A stretch of 30,299 nucleotides of DNA from NCBI GenBank assembly GCA_043809645.1, contig JBDROX010000002.1, forward strand, positions 1 through 30,299, given 5' to 3'. The notes under the pieces were generated by a model. That model had not been told where the DNA came from. It was given only the letters and a program-made list of their open reading frames with translations, and did no database searches. Both the position numbers and the translations under genes were made by a program. Within the stretch, counting starts at the first letter, position 1, and each line of letters opens with the position of its first letter. The DNA comes from JBDROX01 sp043809645 (lineage in GTDB: Bacteria; Patescibacteriota; Patescibacteriia; Magasanikbacterales; UBA922). This document shows, piece after piece, positions 21,911-30,195 of this stretch.

Positions 21911-22939
21911 ATGCCTGAACAAACACCAATTTTTGAAAAAAAGAATGTGATTGTTACTGGTGGTGCTGGCTTTATCGGATCGCATCTGTGCGAGAGGCTC
22001 CTGAAGGAAGCAAATGTCATCTGTATCGATGATCTTTCGAATTCATCAATTCAGAATATTGATCATCTTCTCCAGTACCCAGATTTTGAGTTCATCAAGT
22101 ATGATGTTAACAAAGGTATTGATCTCGAGGATTTTCCTGAGCTTGCGAAGTTTCGCGTGAAGTTTCAGGGGATTCAGGAGATATACCATCTGTCATGTCC
22201 TACGAGTCCGAAGAATTTCGAGTCACTGAAGCTCCATTCGCTCCATGCAAATTCGAGTTCTATGATCTCTACGCTTGACCTTGCACAGAAATATCATGCG
22301 AAGTATGTATTTGCATCCAGTTCTGTGGTGTATGGTGCGGCTACGCCAGAACACAATTTCTTTTCAGAAGATTTTGAGGGTGTGGTCGATCATATGTCAC
22401 CTCGGGCATGTTATGATGAGGGAAAAAGGTTCGCAGAAACAAGTGTTGTGACTTATAAACAAGCGTATGGGCTGGATGCCAAGATAGCGCGAGTATTTAC
22501 TACATATGGACCGCGCATGAAGCTCTTTGATGGTCTTCTGATTCCAGATTTTATCCTGAATGCTATTGAAGGAAAGAATCTCGTGGTCTATGGAGATGAA
22601 TCTCTGGTTCAGTCAATGTGTTATGTCTCGGATATGGTGGATGGGTTGGTGAGGCTCATGCATTCTGGCCCAGAGGTGTCTCTGGTGAATCTTGGTCATG
22701 ATAAGGTATATAGGATGGTCGACGTGGCAAGTTATATCGTGGCTATGACCAATTCAACATCTCAAGTTGTATTCGAAAATCCACTTGAGTTCCTTACTGC
22801 AAAAGGTATTCCTGATCTTAGGCGCGCCAAGGAGAAGCTTGAATGGATCCCTTTGGTAACACTCGAGGACGGTCTTCAGAGAACTATTGATTATACTATT
22901 GCAAACAAAGAAATACTTTCATTGAATCATGACGCATAG
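21911..22939 (+). CDS. NAD-dependent epimerase/dehydratase, UDP-glucuronate decarboxylase-like
   Basis: A 342-residue short-chain dehydrogenase/reductase of the extended class, acting on nucleotide sugars. It has the Rossmann glycine motif VTGGAGFIGSHLCERL (G17-G23), IYHLSCPTSPKNFES and the catalytic YxxxK in ACYDEGKRFAET (Y168, K172). This YDEGKR-AE form, with the preceding SPR, is characteristic of UDP-xylose synthase (UXS), which decarboxylates UDP-glucuronate. VFTTYGPRMKLFDGLLIPDF follows as in that group. I start at MPEQTP because the upstream in-frame extension covers the predicted promoter. It is separated by two bases from the DPM1-like gene and starts the sugar cluster. The exact product is not certain; a related epimerase is possible. 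Confidence 0.85.
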   Translation: MPEQTPIFEKKNVIVTGGAGFIGSHLCERLLKEANVICIDDLSNSSIQNIDHLLQYPDFEFIKYDVNKGIDLEDFPELAKFRVKFQGIQEIYHLSCPTSPKNFESLKLHSLHANSSSMISTLDLAQKYHAKYVFASSSVVYGAATPEHNFFSEDFEGVVDHMSPRACYDEGKRFAETSVVTYKQAYGLDAKIARVFTTYGPRMKLFDGLLIPDFILNAIEGKNLVVYGDESLVQSMCYVSDMVDGLVRLMHSGPEVSLVNLGHDKVYRMVDVASYIVAMTNSTSQVVFENPLEFLTAKGIPDLRRAKEKLEWIPLVTLEDGLQRTIDYTIANKEILSLNHDA

Positions 22940-22941
22940 GT

Positions 22942-23664
<723 letters not shown>

Positions 23665-23670
23665 CTTTGC

Positions 23671-24000
23671 ATGATTATTATTTTTCAAGTTTTATTTCTC
23701 CTATTTGTATTTTTTGCCATTCTATCTGTTTTAAAACGCAGAAAAGAAGGACTCCTTGGTCCAAAAGGAATGTTTTTTTGGATTATTTTTTGGGCTGCTG
23801 CTGCGACTGCTGTACTTTGGCCGAATAGTACCACTATTCTTGCAAATTATCTTGGAATCGGGAGGGGTACTGACCTTGTTGTATATGTGTCTCTCGCCAT
23901 CATGTTTTTTGTTATTTTTCGATTGCATATAAAGATCGAGTCTATTGGGAGAGACGTGACGAAGGTGGTGCGCAAAGAAGCTCTTGAAGAGAAAAAGTAG
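23671..24000 (+). CDS. DUF2304 membrane protein
   Basis: A 109-residue protein with three transmembrane helices: IIIFQVLFLLFVFFAILSVL (about 2-21), FFWIIFWAAAATAVLW (about 35-50) and TDLVVYVSLAIMFFVIFRLH (about 67-86). A charged C-terminal tail follows (KIESIGRDVTKVVRKEALEE). This is the DUF2304 pattern, in which the last helix runs into a basic amphipathic segment. These proteins usually sit next to DPM1-like GT2 genes, as here, and are thought to help the lipid-linked sugar step. The gene is separated from the GT2 by the heptanucleotide arrays and touches the next GT4 gene, whose ATG starts two bases after its stop. Family call good; role inferred from context. Confidence 0.85.
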   Translation: MIIIFQVLFLLFVFFAILSVLKRRKEGLLGPKGMFFWIIFWAAAATAVLWPNSTTILANYLGIGRGTDLVVYVSLAIMFFVIFRLHIKIESIGRDVTKVVRKEALEEKK

Positions 24001-24001
24001 T

Positions 24002-25177
24002 ATGAGAATTGCTCACATAGTTTGCTCGTATCCACCATACTACTCTGGTATGGGGAATTCAGCTCTCGAGATGGTGAGCCATCTTCGGGCTCTTGGACAC
24101 GATATGGCAGTCTATACACCAATGTATACAGAATCTGGAGAGGTTGAAGAGGATTTGCCAGAGGAGTTGAAAGAGGAGATTGACTACGCAGAACGTCTCA
24201 AGCCAACAATTTCTTTTGGAAATGCAGCACGTATGCCTCAGATCCAAAAGGCATTGGATCAATTTGATCTCGTCCATCTCCACTATCCTTTCTACGGAAC
24301 AGCGAATTTGGTCCGCAGGTGGAAGCTGAGGAATCCTGATAAACCATTGGTCATTACATATCACATGGATACGCGTGGACCAGGGTGGAAGGGCGCAATT
24401 TTTAAACTCTATACAAAGTTTTGGATGCCCAAGATATTAGATAGTGCCGACCTCATCATTGGGAGTTCATTTGACTATATTCAATCGAGTCTTGCTGGGG
24501 AAATATACAAATCAAATCCAAAGAAATGGACTGAACTTCCATTCGGAGTTGATATAGATCGATTCAAAGTACGAGAGCAGCAGGATGCACTTTTTGCTCG
24601 TCATGACCTGGATCCATCAAAGCCAACGATTCTTTTCGTGGGGGGGATGGATGCAGCACATTATTTCAAAGGAATTCCTGTTCTTCTCAAAGCACTTCTC
24701 GTGGCAAAGAGAAGTGGTTTCGAGATTCAGGCAGTATTCGTGGGTGATGGTGAACTGAGAGAAGGGTTTGAACTCCGTGCAAAAGGGTATCGACTCGGAA
24801 AACTTGTTCGTTTCGTTGGAAAGGTATCTCACGGTGAGCTCCCATATCATTACAATATGGCAAATCTCACAGTGCTTCCATCAGTCCATATGGGAGAGGC
24901 TTTTGGCATGGTTCTGCTCGAGTCTATGGCAAGTGGCACGCCAGTCATTGCGAGTGATCTTCCTGGTGTACGCACAGTTGCAGAGAAGGGTGGTTTTGTT
25001 TTTCCTTCCAATGATCATCGACAGCTCGCTCAAACCATGATAGATTATTTTTCACTTGAACCAGAGGAGCGTGGTGCATGGAATGAAAAAGTGAGACAGA
25101 ATGCTGAATTAGAATATTCCTGGGAGGAGATTGTTGGGAGGTTAAATGATCTCTACTCATCTCTTGTTTCTTTATAA
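24002..25177 (+). CDS. Glycosyltransferase family 4 (group 1)
   Basis: A 391-residue GT-B enzyme. It begins MRIAHIVCSYPPYYSGMGNS, with the N-terminal sugar/acceptor loop, and LVHLHYPFYGTANLVRR. The second domain starts ILFVGGMDAAHYFKGIPVLL, then VFVGDGELREGFELRAKGY and RFVGKVSHGELPYHYNMANL. The E-x7-E nucleotide-sugar motif is in GEAFGMVLLESMASGTPVIA. I start at 24002; an upstream in-frame ATG overlaps the DUF2304 end and is not family-like. It is probably translationally coupled to DUF2304. With the UXS-like enzyme, the DPM1-like enzyme and DUF2304 it likely builds a surface glycan. Donor and acceptor are unknown. Confidence 0.9.
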   Translation: MRIAHIVCSYPPYYSGMGNSALEMVSHLRALGHDMAVYTPMYTESGEVEEDLPEELKEEIDYAERLKPTISFGNAARMPQIQKALDQFDLVHLHYPFYGTANLVRRWKLRNPDKPLVITYHMDTRGPGWKGAIFKLYTKFWMPKILDSADLIIGSSFDYIQSSLAGEIYKSNPKKWTELPFGVDIDRFKVREQQDALFARHDLDPSKPTILFVGGMDAAHYFKGIPVLLKALLVAKRSGFEIQAVFVGDGELREGFELRAKGYRLGKLVRFVGKVSHGELPYHYNMANLTVLPSVHMGEAFGMVLLESMASGTPVIASDLPGVRTVAEKGGFVFPSNDHRQLAQTMIDYFSLEPEERGAWNEKVRQNAELEYSWEEIVGRLNDLYSSLVSL

Positions 25178-25220
25178 AATTGCATGTTATACTGCAATCA
25201 TAATTATAATACAAATTACT

Positions 25221-25526
25221 ATGGGAAAATTTAACAAAGGATTCCTATTTGGAGGACTTATGGGGGTAGGTCTTGCTTGGCTCAATCTTACAAAGAAAGG
25301 AAAGGATGTCCGAGCCCAGCTTCTCGATCATTCTGCTGAAGTATATGGTCAAATAAAAGAAAAAGTTGATGAATCTGGTGCTGTGGATAAGATAACTAAG
25401 ACAAAGTATGGTGCTATGGTTAAAGAAGCTGTAGATAAATATGCAATTGAAAATGGACTTGCTGATAATGTAAAGGGAATGGTAGCCAAGCTTGTAAAGT
25501 CTCAGTTCAAGCAGGTGAAGAAATAA
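25221..25526 (+). CDS. Small YtxH-like protein, unknown function
   Basis: A 101-residue protein with a short glycine-rich hydrophobic N-terminus (MGKFNKGFLFGGLMGVGLAW) and LTKKGKDVRAQLLDHSAEVY, then amphipathic helices (IKEKVDESGAVDKITKTK, MVKEAVDKYAIENG). A membrane-adjacent Gly-rich segment followed by T-K-K-G-K-x-x-R is typical of YtxH-type stress proteins, but the match is only to the general pattern. The ATG at 25221 is chosen because the in-frame extension upstream is A/T-rich and contains promoter-like boxes; TATAAT at 25205-25210 ends ten bases before the start. It is followed by a clear terminator, so it is its own transcription unit. Confidence 0.72.
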   Translation: MGKFNKGFLFGGLMGVGLAWLNLTKKGKDVRAQLLDHSAEVYGQIKEKVDESGAVDKITKTKYGAMVKEAVDKYAIENGLADNVKGMVAKLVKSQFKQVKK

Positions 25527-25546
25527 TAGGTTAGGAAATAGACCAT

Positions 25547-25572
25547 AAAACACGGCTGGCTGGCCGTGTTTT
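25547..25572 (+). terminator. Intrinsic terminator after the YtxH-like gene
   Basis: AAAACACGGC (25547-25556) and GCCGTGTTTT (25563-25572) form a perfect 10-bp stem around the 6-base loop TGGCTG. The right arm ends in four T. It separates this gene from pilT. Confidence 0.88.
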
Positions 25573-25574
25573 CG

Positions 25575-25604
25575 TTGATGCAGGCCTCATGGGTGTGCTA
25601 CACT
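25575..25604 (+). promoter_or_regulatory. Promoter of pilT
   Basis: TTGATG (25575-25580) and TACACT (25599-25604) are 18 bases apart, directly after the terminator. The start would be near 25611, about 11 bases before the first ATG. Confidence 0.5.
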
Positions 25605-25621
25605 AGTATTAATAAAAACTT

Positions 25622-26665
25622 ATGAACATATCTATGAAGTCTCTTTCATCATATTTTGATTTTGCTATCAAACACGGAGCATCTGATCTACATCTCGTAG
25701 GAGAGGAAAAAGGGATGATTCGCAAGAATGGTGAGCTCAAACCAATTCAAAAAACAGAAATTCCAAATAAAGAATTGGAAAAGGAAATTTTTTCTATCCT
25801 AAATGCAGAGCAAAAGAAAACATTTGAAGAAAATCATGAGCTGGACATCAGTCATGATTCAAAAGATACACGTTTTCGAATCAATATTCATCGCCAAGAA
25901 GGAAATATTGGACTCGCTGCTAGGCTTATCCCAAAGAAAATACCTACCCCTGATGAGCTTGGGTTTACTGCCTCGATAGAACGGTTCACGAGCCTTAATG
26001 ACGGTCTTGTTCTGGTGGTGGGACCTGCTGGTCAGGGGAAATCGACTACAATAGCGAGCATGATCCAACAGATCAATGAATCCAGAAAAGAGCATATTGT
26101 AACTATAGAAGATCCAATTGAGTTTCTTTTTGAAGCTGACAAGAGTTTGATAGAACAGAGAGAGGTTGGGGTAGATACTCCATCCTTTGCTAGTGCACTC
26201 AAACATGTTCTTCGTCAGGATCCAGATATTATTCTTGTAGGAGAGATGAGGGACCCAGAGACCATTGCGACGGCTCTTACTGCTGCTGAGACTGGGCATC
26301 TTGTTTTTTCTACTCTTCATACTTCCACTGCGGCTGATGCAATAGAAAGAATTATTGATGCGTTTGAGGGTGGAAAGCAAAAACAAATATTGACTCAACT
26401 GAGCTCGGTACTTCGCGGTATCATAGCACAGCAGCTCCTTCCAACTATAGATGGTACTCTGGTTGCTGCCAGAGAGGTCATGGTGAATACACCTGCGATT
26501 GCTAATCTTATCAGAGAGAATAATATTTCTCAGATCGAAAGTGCTATCCAGACCGGGAGAAAGAAGGGGATGATGACTATGAAGGCAGCTATAGAAGATT
26601 TGATTTTTCGGAACATTGTGGATGAAGAGGTCGTAAGAAAATATATGCTTTCGCAATGGGGGTAG
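25622..26665 (+). CDS. pilT: Type IV pilus retraction ATPase PilT
   Basis: PilT is the hexameric motor that retracts type IV pili. The 347-residue protein is of normal length. It starts SYFDFAIKHGASDLHLVGEE, the N-terminal PAS-like domain. The Walker A reads GPAGQGKSTT (134-143), slightly different from the usual GPTGSGKSTT. The Asp box follows in VTIEDPIEFLF, the Walker B in DIILVGEMRDPET (about 202-214) and the His box in TGHLVFSTLHTS (224-235). The C-terminal AIREK-type region of classical PilT is not obvious. Other pilus genes such as pilB, pilC or pilins are not in the window. The PBP gene follows after 15 bases on the same strand. Firm call. Confidence 0.95.
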   Translation: MNISMKSLSSYFDFAIKHGASDLHLVGEEKGMIRKNGELKPIQKTEIPNKELEKEIFSILNAEQKKTFEENHELDISHDSKDTRFRINIHRQEGNIGLAARLIPKKIPTPDELGFTASIERFTSLNDGLVLVVGPAGQGKSTTIASMIQQINESRKEHIVTIEDPIEFLFEADKSLIEQREVGVDTPSFASALKHVLRQDPDIILVGEMRDPETIATALTAAETGHLVFSTLHTSTAADAIERIIDAFEGGKQKQILTQLSSVLRGIIAQQLLPTIDGTLVAAREVMVNTPAIANLIRENNISQIESAIQTGRKKGMMTMKAAIEDLIFRNIVDEEVVRKYMLSQWG

Positions 26666-26680
26666 ATATAACAAAAGATT

Positions 26681-28447
26681 GTGGAAGGAATTCATAAGAG
26701 AAAAAGAGAAAAAAAAGGATATATTACAAGACTCCGTGTTGTGGCTTTTTTTTGTATTCTTTTTGGCATTTTGATTATTCTTCGACTTTTTATTTTGATG
26801 GCGCTTCAGCATGGGTTCTATTCTGCTCTTGCCGCTGGTTCACAGGAAATATATTCTCAGCTTATTCCAGAGAGAGGGAATGTATATATTCAAGATTCTC
26901 GAAGTGATGTGGAGTATCCTCTTGCAATAAATAAAGAAGAGTTCACAGTATTTGTAGATACAAGAGATTTTAAGGATGAAGATATTGAACTTGTTCTAGA
27001 GGGATTGAGTGAGGTGTTTGAATATGAGGAAGAACAAAAAGAAAAAATCATGACAGCTCTGATGAAAGAGGATGATCCATATGAGATTATTGAGAAACGT
27101 GTTGACGAGGAAGCAAAAGACACTCTCGCTCAAAAAGATTTACCAGGCATTGGTTTCGTTCCACAGAATCAGCGTTTTTATCCAGAGGGAAGGTTGGCTG
27201 CACATGTTATAGGTTTTGTTGGTAAGGACGAAGACGGAAGTAATATTGGAAGATATGGTATAGAAGGATATTGGAATAGAGAGTTGGCTGGTCAAGTGGG
27301 ATTCTTGGAGTCTGCCAAAAGCTTGGCAGGAAAATGGATTCCACTGGCTGGAAGATCATTAAAAGAGGCAGAGGATGGTGTTGATGTACTTCTCACTATC
27401 GACAGGACGTTGCAGTTTAAGGCCTGTGAGCGTCTGAGAGCCGCGGTAGAGGAATATCAGGCTAGTAGTGCCTCTCTTATCATTATGGACACGAAGACAG
27501 GTGCAATTCGCACCATGTGTTCTTTGCCGGATTTTGATCCAAATATATATAATGAAGTTGATTCAATCGAAGTATTCAATAATACATCGATTTTTTCTCC
27601 CTACGAACCTGGTTCTATTTTCAAACCACTCGTCATGGCGGCAGCACTCGAAGAGGGGGTAGTAACGCCTGAAAAAGTATTTCATGACGTTGGAGAGCGA
27701 GAAGCAGATTGTTTGAAGTCAATCAAGAACGCAGATGAGAAAGAGTATGGAGATATCACGATGACAGGAATCCTCGAGAATTCGGTGAATACAGGGATGG
27801 TCTATGTGACAGAGCTCCTTGGAAAGAAGAAATTTCGTGAATACGTAGAAAAGTTTGGATTTGGGGTAGTACAGGGAATTTCACTCGATACAGAGGTGAG
27901 TGGAAGGATTGACACACTGGAGGAGATCAAAACAAAAGACGATGAGATCGACTGTTATACAGCCACAGCATCCTTTGGACAGGGTATCTCTGCAACACCA
28001 CTTCAGATGGTTACAGCCTTTGGTGCGCTGGCCAACGGTGGTTTGCTCATGAAGCCATATATTGTACAAGAAATCAGAAACACAAATGGAAAGAAAGAAG
28101 TATTTGAGCCAGAAGAGATTGGGAGGGTTGTTTCTGGTAGGGCTGCGTCACTTGCTGGTGCAATGATGGTGAAGGTGGTGGACAATGGACATGCAGAGGG
28201 AGCCGCAGTACCTGGGTATTATGTGGCTGGAAAGACTGGAACAGCACAGATTGCAGAAGGGGGTGTTTATATAGAGGAGACGAACCATTCTTTCGTAGGT
28301 TTTGCTCCAGTCGATGATCCAAAATTTGTCATGCTCATAAAATTTGAAAAACCACAGAGGCAATATTCTGCAAGTACAGCTGCTCCTGTCTTTGGAGACA
28401 TTGCAGCATTTATCCTGAAGTATTACAGTGTTCCACCATCAAGGTAG
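26681..28447 (+). CDS. Class B penicillin-binding protein (FtsI/PBP2-type transpeptidase)
   Basis: A 588-residue bitopic protein for peptidoglycan cross-linking. The short basic N-terminus (HKRKREKKGYITRLR) is followed by one transmembrane helix (VVAFFCILFGILIILRLFI, about 20-40). Next comes the pedestal domain (RGNVYIQDSR to about residue 240) with RFYPEGRLAAHVIGFVG, then the transpeptidase domain. The active-site motifs are all present: SIFK (S312, K315), SVN (S368-N370) and KTGTAQ (K518-G520). The start is a GTG at 26681, as there is no ATG near the N-terminus and the helix must be included; no good ribosome-binding site is visible. It lies between pilT and a polytopic GT-like gene. It could serve division (FtsI) or elongation (PBP2, with the MreB at 13023); sequence alone does not decide. 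Confidence 0.92.
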   Translation: MEGIHKRKREKKGYITRLRVVAFFCILFGILIILRLFILMALQHGFYSALAAGSQEIYSQLIPERGNVYIQDSRSDVEYPLAINKEEFTVFVDTRDFKDEDIELVLEGLSEVFEYEEEQKEKIMTALMKEDDPYEIIEKRVDEEAKDTLAQKDLPGIGFVPQNQRFYPEGRLAAHVIGFVGKDEDGSNIGRYGIEGYWNRELAGQVGFLESAKSLAGKWIPLAGRSLKEAEDGVDVLLTIDRTLQFKACERLRAAVEEYQASSASLIIMDTKTGAIRTMCSLPDFDPNIYNEVDSIEVFNNTSIFSPYEPGSIFKPLVMAAALEEGVVTPEKVFHDVGEREADCLKSIKNADEKEYGDITMTGILENSVNTGMVYVTELLGKKKFREYVEKFGFGVVQGISLDTEVSGRIDTLEEIKTKDDEIDCYTATASFGQGISATPLQMVTAFGALANGGLLMKPYIVQEIRNTNGKKEVFEPEEIGRVVSGRAASLAGAMMVKVVDNGHAEGAAVPGYYVAGKTGTAQIAEGGVYIEETNHSFVGFAPVDDPKFVMLIKFEKPQRQYSASTAAPVFGDIAAFILKYYSVPPSR

Positions 28448-28449
28448 AT

Positions 28450-29733
28450 ATGAGGAAGCAACTTTTTTCTGTTTGGTCACTGTTGGTAGTTTGTATTATT
28501 ATTACTGCCTCATTTCTTTATATAGCGAAACCAGTTTGGGAGATAGCTGGTGATGGGCATGGGTACTACATATATGCGAGATCTCTTTATTTCGATGGAG
28601 ACCTTAATTTTGAAAACGAGTATGAGCGGTATGATAGAATCTATGGATCAGATCTTGTAGAGGGGGTTCGTCAATCAACTGGTAGGCATGGTAATCCCTT
28701 TGCAATCGGGAAAAGCATTGTTCTTTTTGGGTTCTTTTTTATTGCTGTTCTTGTTGAAAATTTTTTCGGGCAGTTTTCTCCAGATATGCTTGGTTTTTCT
28801 CGGTATTATGAGGTATCCATGGCACTGGGTAGCATTTTTTGTACACTCCTGGGTGTATTTTTTTTATACAAAAGTTTGCAATACTTCTTCTCTGAAAGAG
28901 CTTCCTGGGCAAGTACATTTGTAGTCCTATTTGCTTCGCCACTATTCCATTACATAGTGTATGAACCACATATGTCTCACGGCGTATCTTTCGCTGGAAT
29001 GGCTGTACTATTTTTTCTCTGTTCAAAAATATATTATGAAAAGCACATGACTTTTGGAGTTAGTACAACACTTGGGGTCATCATGGGACTTGTTGCTCTG
29101 GTGCGATGGCAGAACATTCTTTTCTTTGTACTTCCACTCAGCGTACTTATATGGTTATGGAGAAAGCAAGGAGTGAGATTTTTGTATATTATCAGTCCCT
29201 TCATCATTTCATTTCTCTTTTTTCTCCCTCAATTAGTTGTTTGGAAGCATCTGTATGGATTTTGGCTTGGTGTACCTCAGGGAGATACTTTTATAGATGT
29301 CTTTCACCCAAAATTATTTGAGGTATTTTTTTCTCCCTTTCATGGCTTGTTCATTTGGCATCCCCTGCTTTTACTTGGAGTCCTTGGCCTTCTCATATCT
29401 TTTAGGAAGAATAACATAGTATCCATTCCACTTCTTATAGGCTTACTGCTTCAGGTATATTTGAATGCAAGTTTGATAGACTGGTGGGGTGGAAGTGCCT
29501 TTGGGGCGAGAAAGATGATAGGTTCATTGTTTATTTTTGGGTATGGTTTTTCATTTCTTTTTGATCATGTTCAAAAGAGAAAATATAGTAGATATGCATT
29601 GATGAGCATTATTATCCTCTCTTTTGCATGGAATAGCCTCCTGATGCTCTCTGCTGCGCGCGGACATCTCTCTATGAACGATCCTGTCACATATAGTCAA
29701 GTTTTCAAAGCTCCTATCCAATTGCTCAAATAA
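28450..29733 (+). CDS. Polytopic membrane protein, GT-C glycosyltransferase-like
   Basis: A 427-residue integral membrane protein with about ten hydrophobic helices. The first extracellular loop after helix 1 has IAGDGHGYYIYARSLYFDGD, where the Asp and the following segment resemble the loop-1 motif of GT-C enzymes (PMT/ArnT-like) that use lipid-phosphate sugars. Later VYEPHMSHGVSFAG and LVALVRWQNILFF are also in keeping. The last large loop has DWWGGSAFGARKM. This is the kind of acceptor for the sugars that DPM1-like enzymes load onto lipid carriers. The ATG is two bases after the PBP stop, so it is cotranscribed. Family assignment is by general pattern and not certain; the product is unknown. 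Confidence 0.72.
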   Translation: MRKQLFSVWSLLVVCIIITASFLYIAKPVWEIAGDGHGYYIYARSLYFDGDLNFENEYERYDRIYGSDLVEGVRQSTGRHGNPFAIGKSIVLFGFFFIAVLVENFFGQFSPDMLGFSRYYEVSMALGSIFCTLLGVFFLYKSLQYFFSERASWASTFVVLFASPLFHYIVYEPHMSHGVSFAGMAVLFFLCSKIYYEKHMTFGVSTTLGVIMGLVALVRWQNILFFVLPLSVLIWLWRKQGVRFLYIISPFIISFLFFLPQLVVWKHLYGFWLGVPQGDTFIDVFHPKLFEVFFSPFHGLFIWHPLLLLGVLGLLISFRKNNIVSIPLLIGLLLQVYLNASLIDWWGGSAFGARKMIGSLFIFGYGFSFLFDHVQKRKYSRYALMSIIILSFAWNSLLMLSAARGHLSMNDPVTYSQVFKAPIQLLK

Positions 29734-29758
29734 AAAAACGGCAGATGCCATTTTTTTT
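29732..29758. terminator. Bidirectional terminator between the GT-C-like gene and tRNA-Met
   Basis: A run of seven A, a short GGC-AGAT-GCC hairpin and a run of eight T form a symmetric terminator. It ends the plus-strand gene and, read on the minus strand, the tRNA-Met transcript, whose 3' end is two bases away. Confidence 0.75.
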
Positions 29759-29759
29759 G

Positions 29760-29833
29760 TGTCAGGAGGGAGATTCGAACTCCCGACCTTAGGGTTATGA
29801 ATCCTACGCTCTTACCAACTGAGCTACCCTGAC
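29760..29833 (-). tRNA. tRNA-Met (anticodon CAT)
   Basis: The 74-base sequence on the minus strand folds as a cloverleaf. Acceptor GTCAGGG pairs with TCCTGAC (one G-T). The D arm is GCTC...GAGC. The anticodon stem TAGGA/CCCTA has an A-C mismatch at its inner end, around the loop TTCATAA. The variable loop is AGGTC and the T arm is GGGAG-TTCGAAT-CTCCC. The first pair is G-C, and the anticodon stem lacks the three G-C pairs of the initiator, so it is not a standard fMet. It is an elongator Met or a lysidine-modified tRNA-Ile2. The discriminator is A and CCA is not encoded. Confidence 0.9.
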
Positions 29834-29942
29834 AGTGTAGACCAATTCGATTGGCTATTGGAACCTTTTTCTAGAGGAGATACAAAATTAGAGTTTTTGG
29901 ATCCTATCTATTTTTTAGTCAATCTGATCTAAGATGTGGATA

Positions 29943-29971
29943 ATTATAGCGTATTTTAGCGTGAATGTCAA
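29943..29971 (-). promoter_or_regulatory. Consensus promoter upstream of tRNA-Met
   Basis: On the minus strand TTGACA (29971-29966) and TATAAT (29948-29943) are separated by exactly 17 bases, a full match to the sigma-70 consensus. Transcription should start near 29936, so the tRNA precursor would carry about 100 bases of 5' leader, which includes CCAAT-CGA-ATTGG. Confidence 0.85.
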
Positions 29972-30123
29972 AGTATTATTGGTACAGTATTCCCAATTAA
30001 TCCTACTCTATCGCTTATTACAAGTAAGGCTTGATCGTCACTCAAAGCCTTTGTCTCGTGGTCTGTTTTTCTGTTCTCTTGTTTAATAACATCTTTGTAT
30101 CCCACTGTGTAGTGGACGATCAT
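29968..30123 (-). CDS. Possible 51-residue ORF, uncertain
   Basis: An ATG-started reading frame of 51 codons ends in TGA inside the -35 box of the tRNA-Met promoter. It reads MIVHYTVGYKDVIKQENRKT, then ALSDDQALLVISDRVG and TVPIIL. No Shine-Dalgarno site is visible and I recognise no family. It may be a chance frame or a remnant. Around it (29834-30195, 362 bases) I see only the promoter, the hairpin CCACT-GTGT-AGTGG at 30102-30115 and CGAA-GCT-TTCG further on; there is no other gene. Confidence 0.2.
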   Translation of the reverse strand: MIVHYTVGYKDVIKQENRKTDHETKALSDDQALLVISDRVGLIGNTVPIIL

Positions 30124-30195
30124 AAGAAAAGAAACCAATTTAAGCGAAGCTTTCGGATCGGAGAAAAATCAACACTATGAAAACTGCGGTCAATT

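Noticed and set aside
29834..29839. TACACT on the minus strand directly before tRNA-Met as a -10 box
   Set aside because: It touches the mature 5' end, so transcription would start inside the tRNA. The consensus promoter at 29943-29971 explains expression better.
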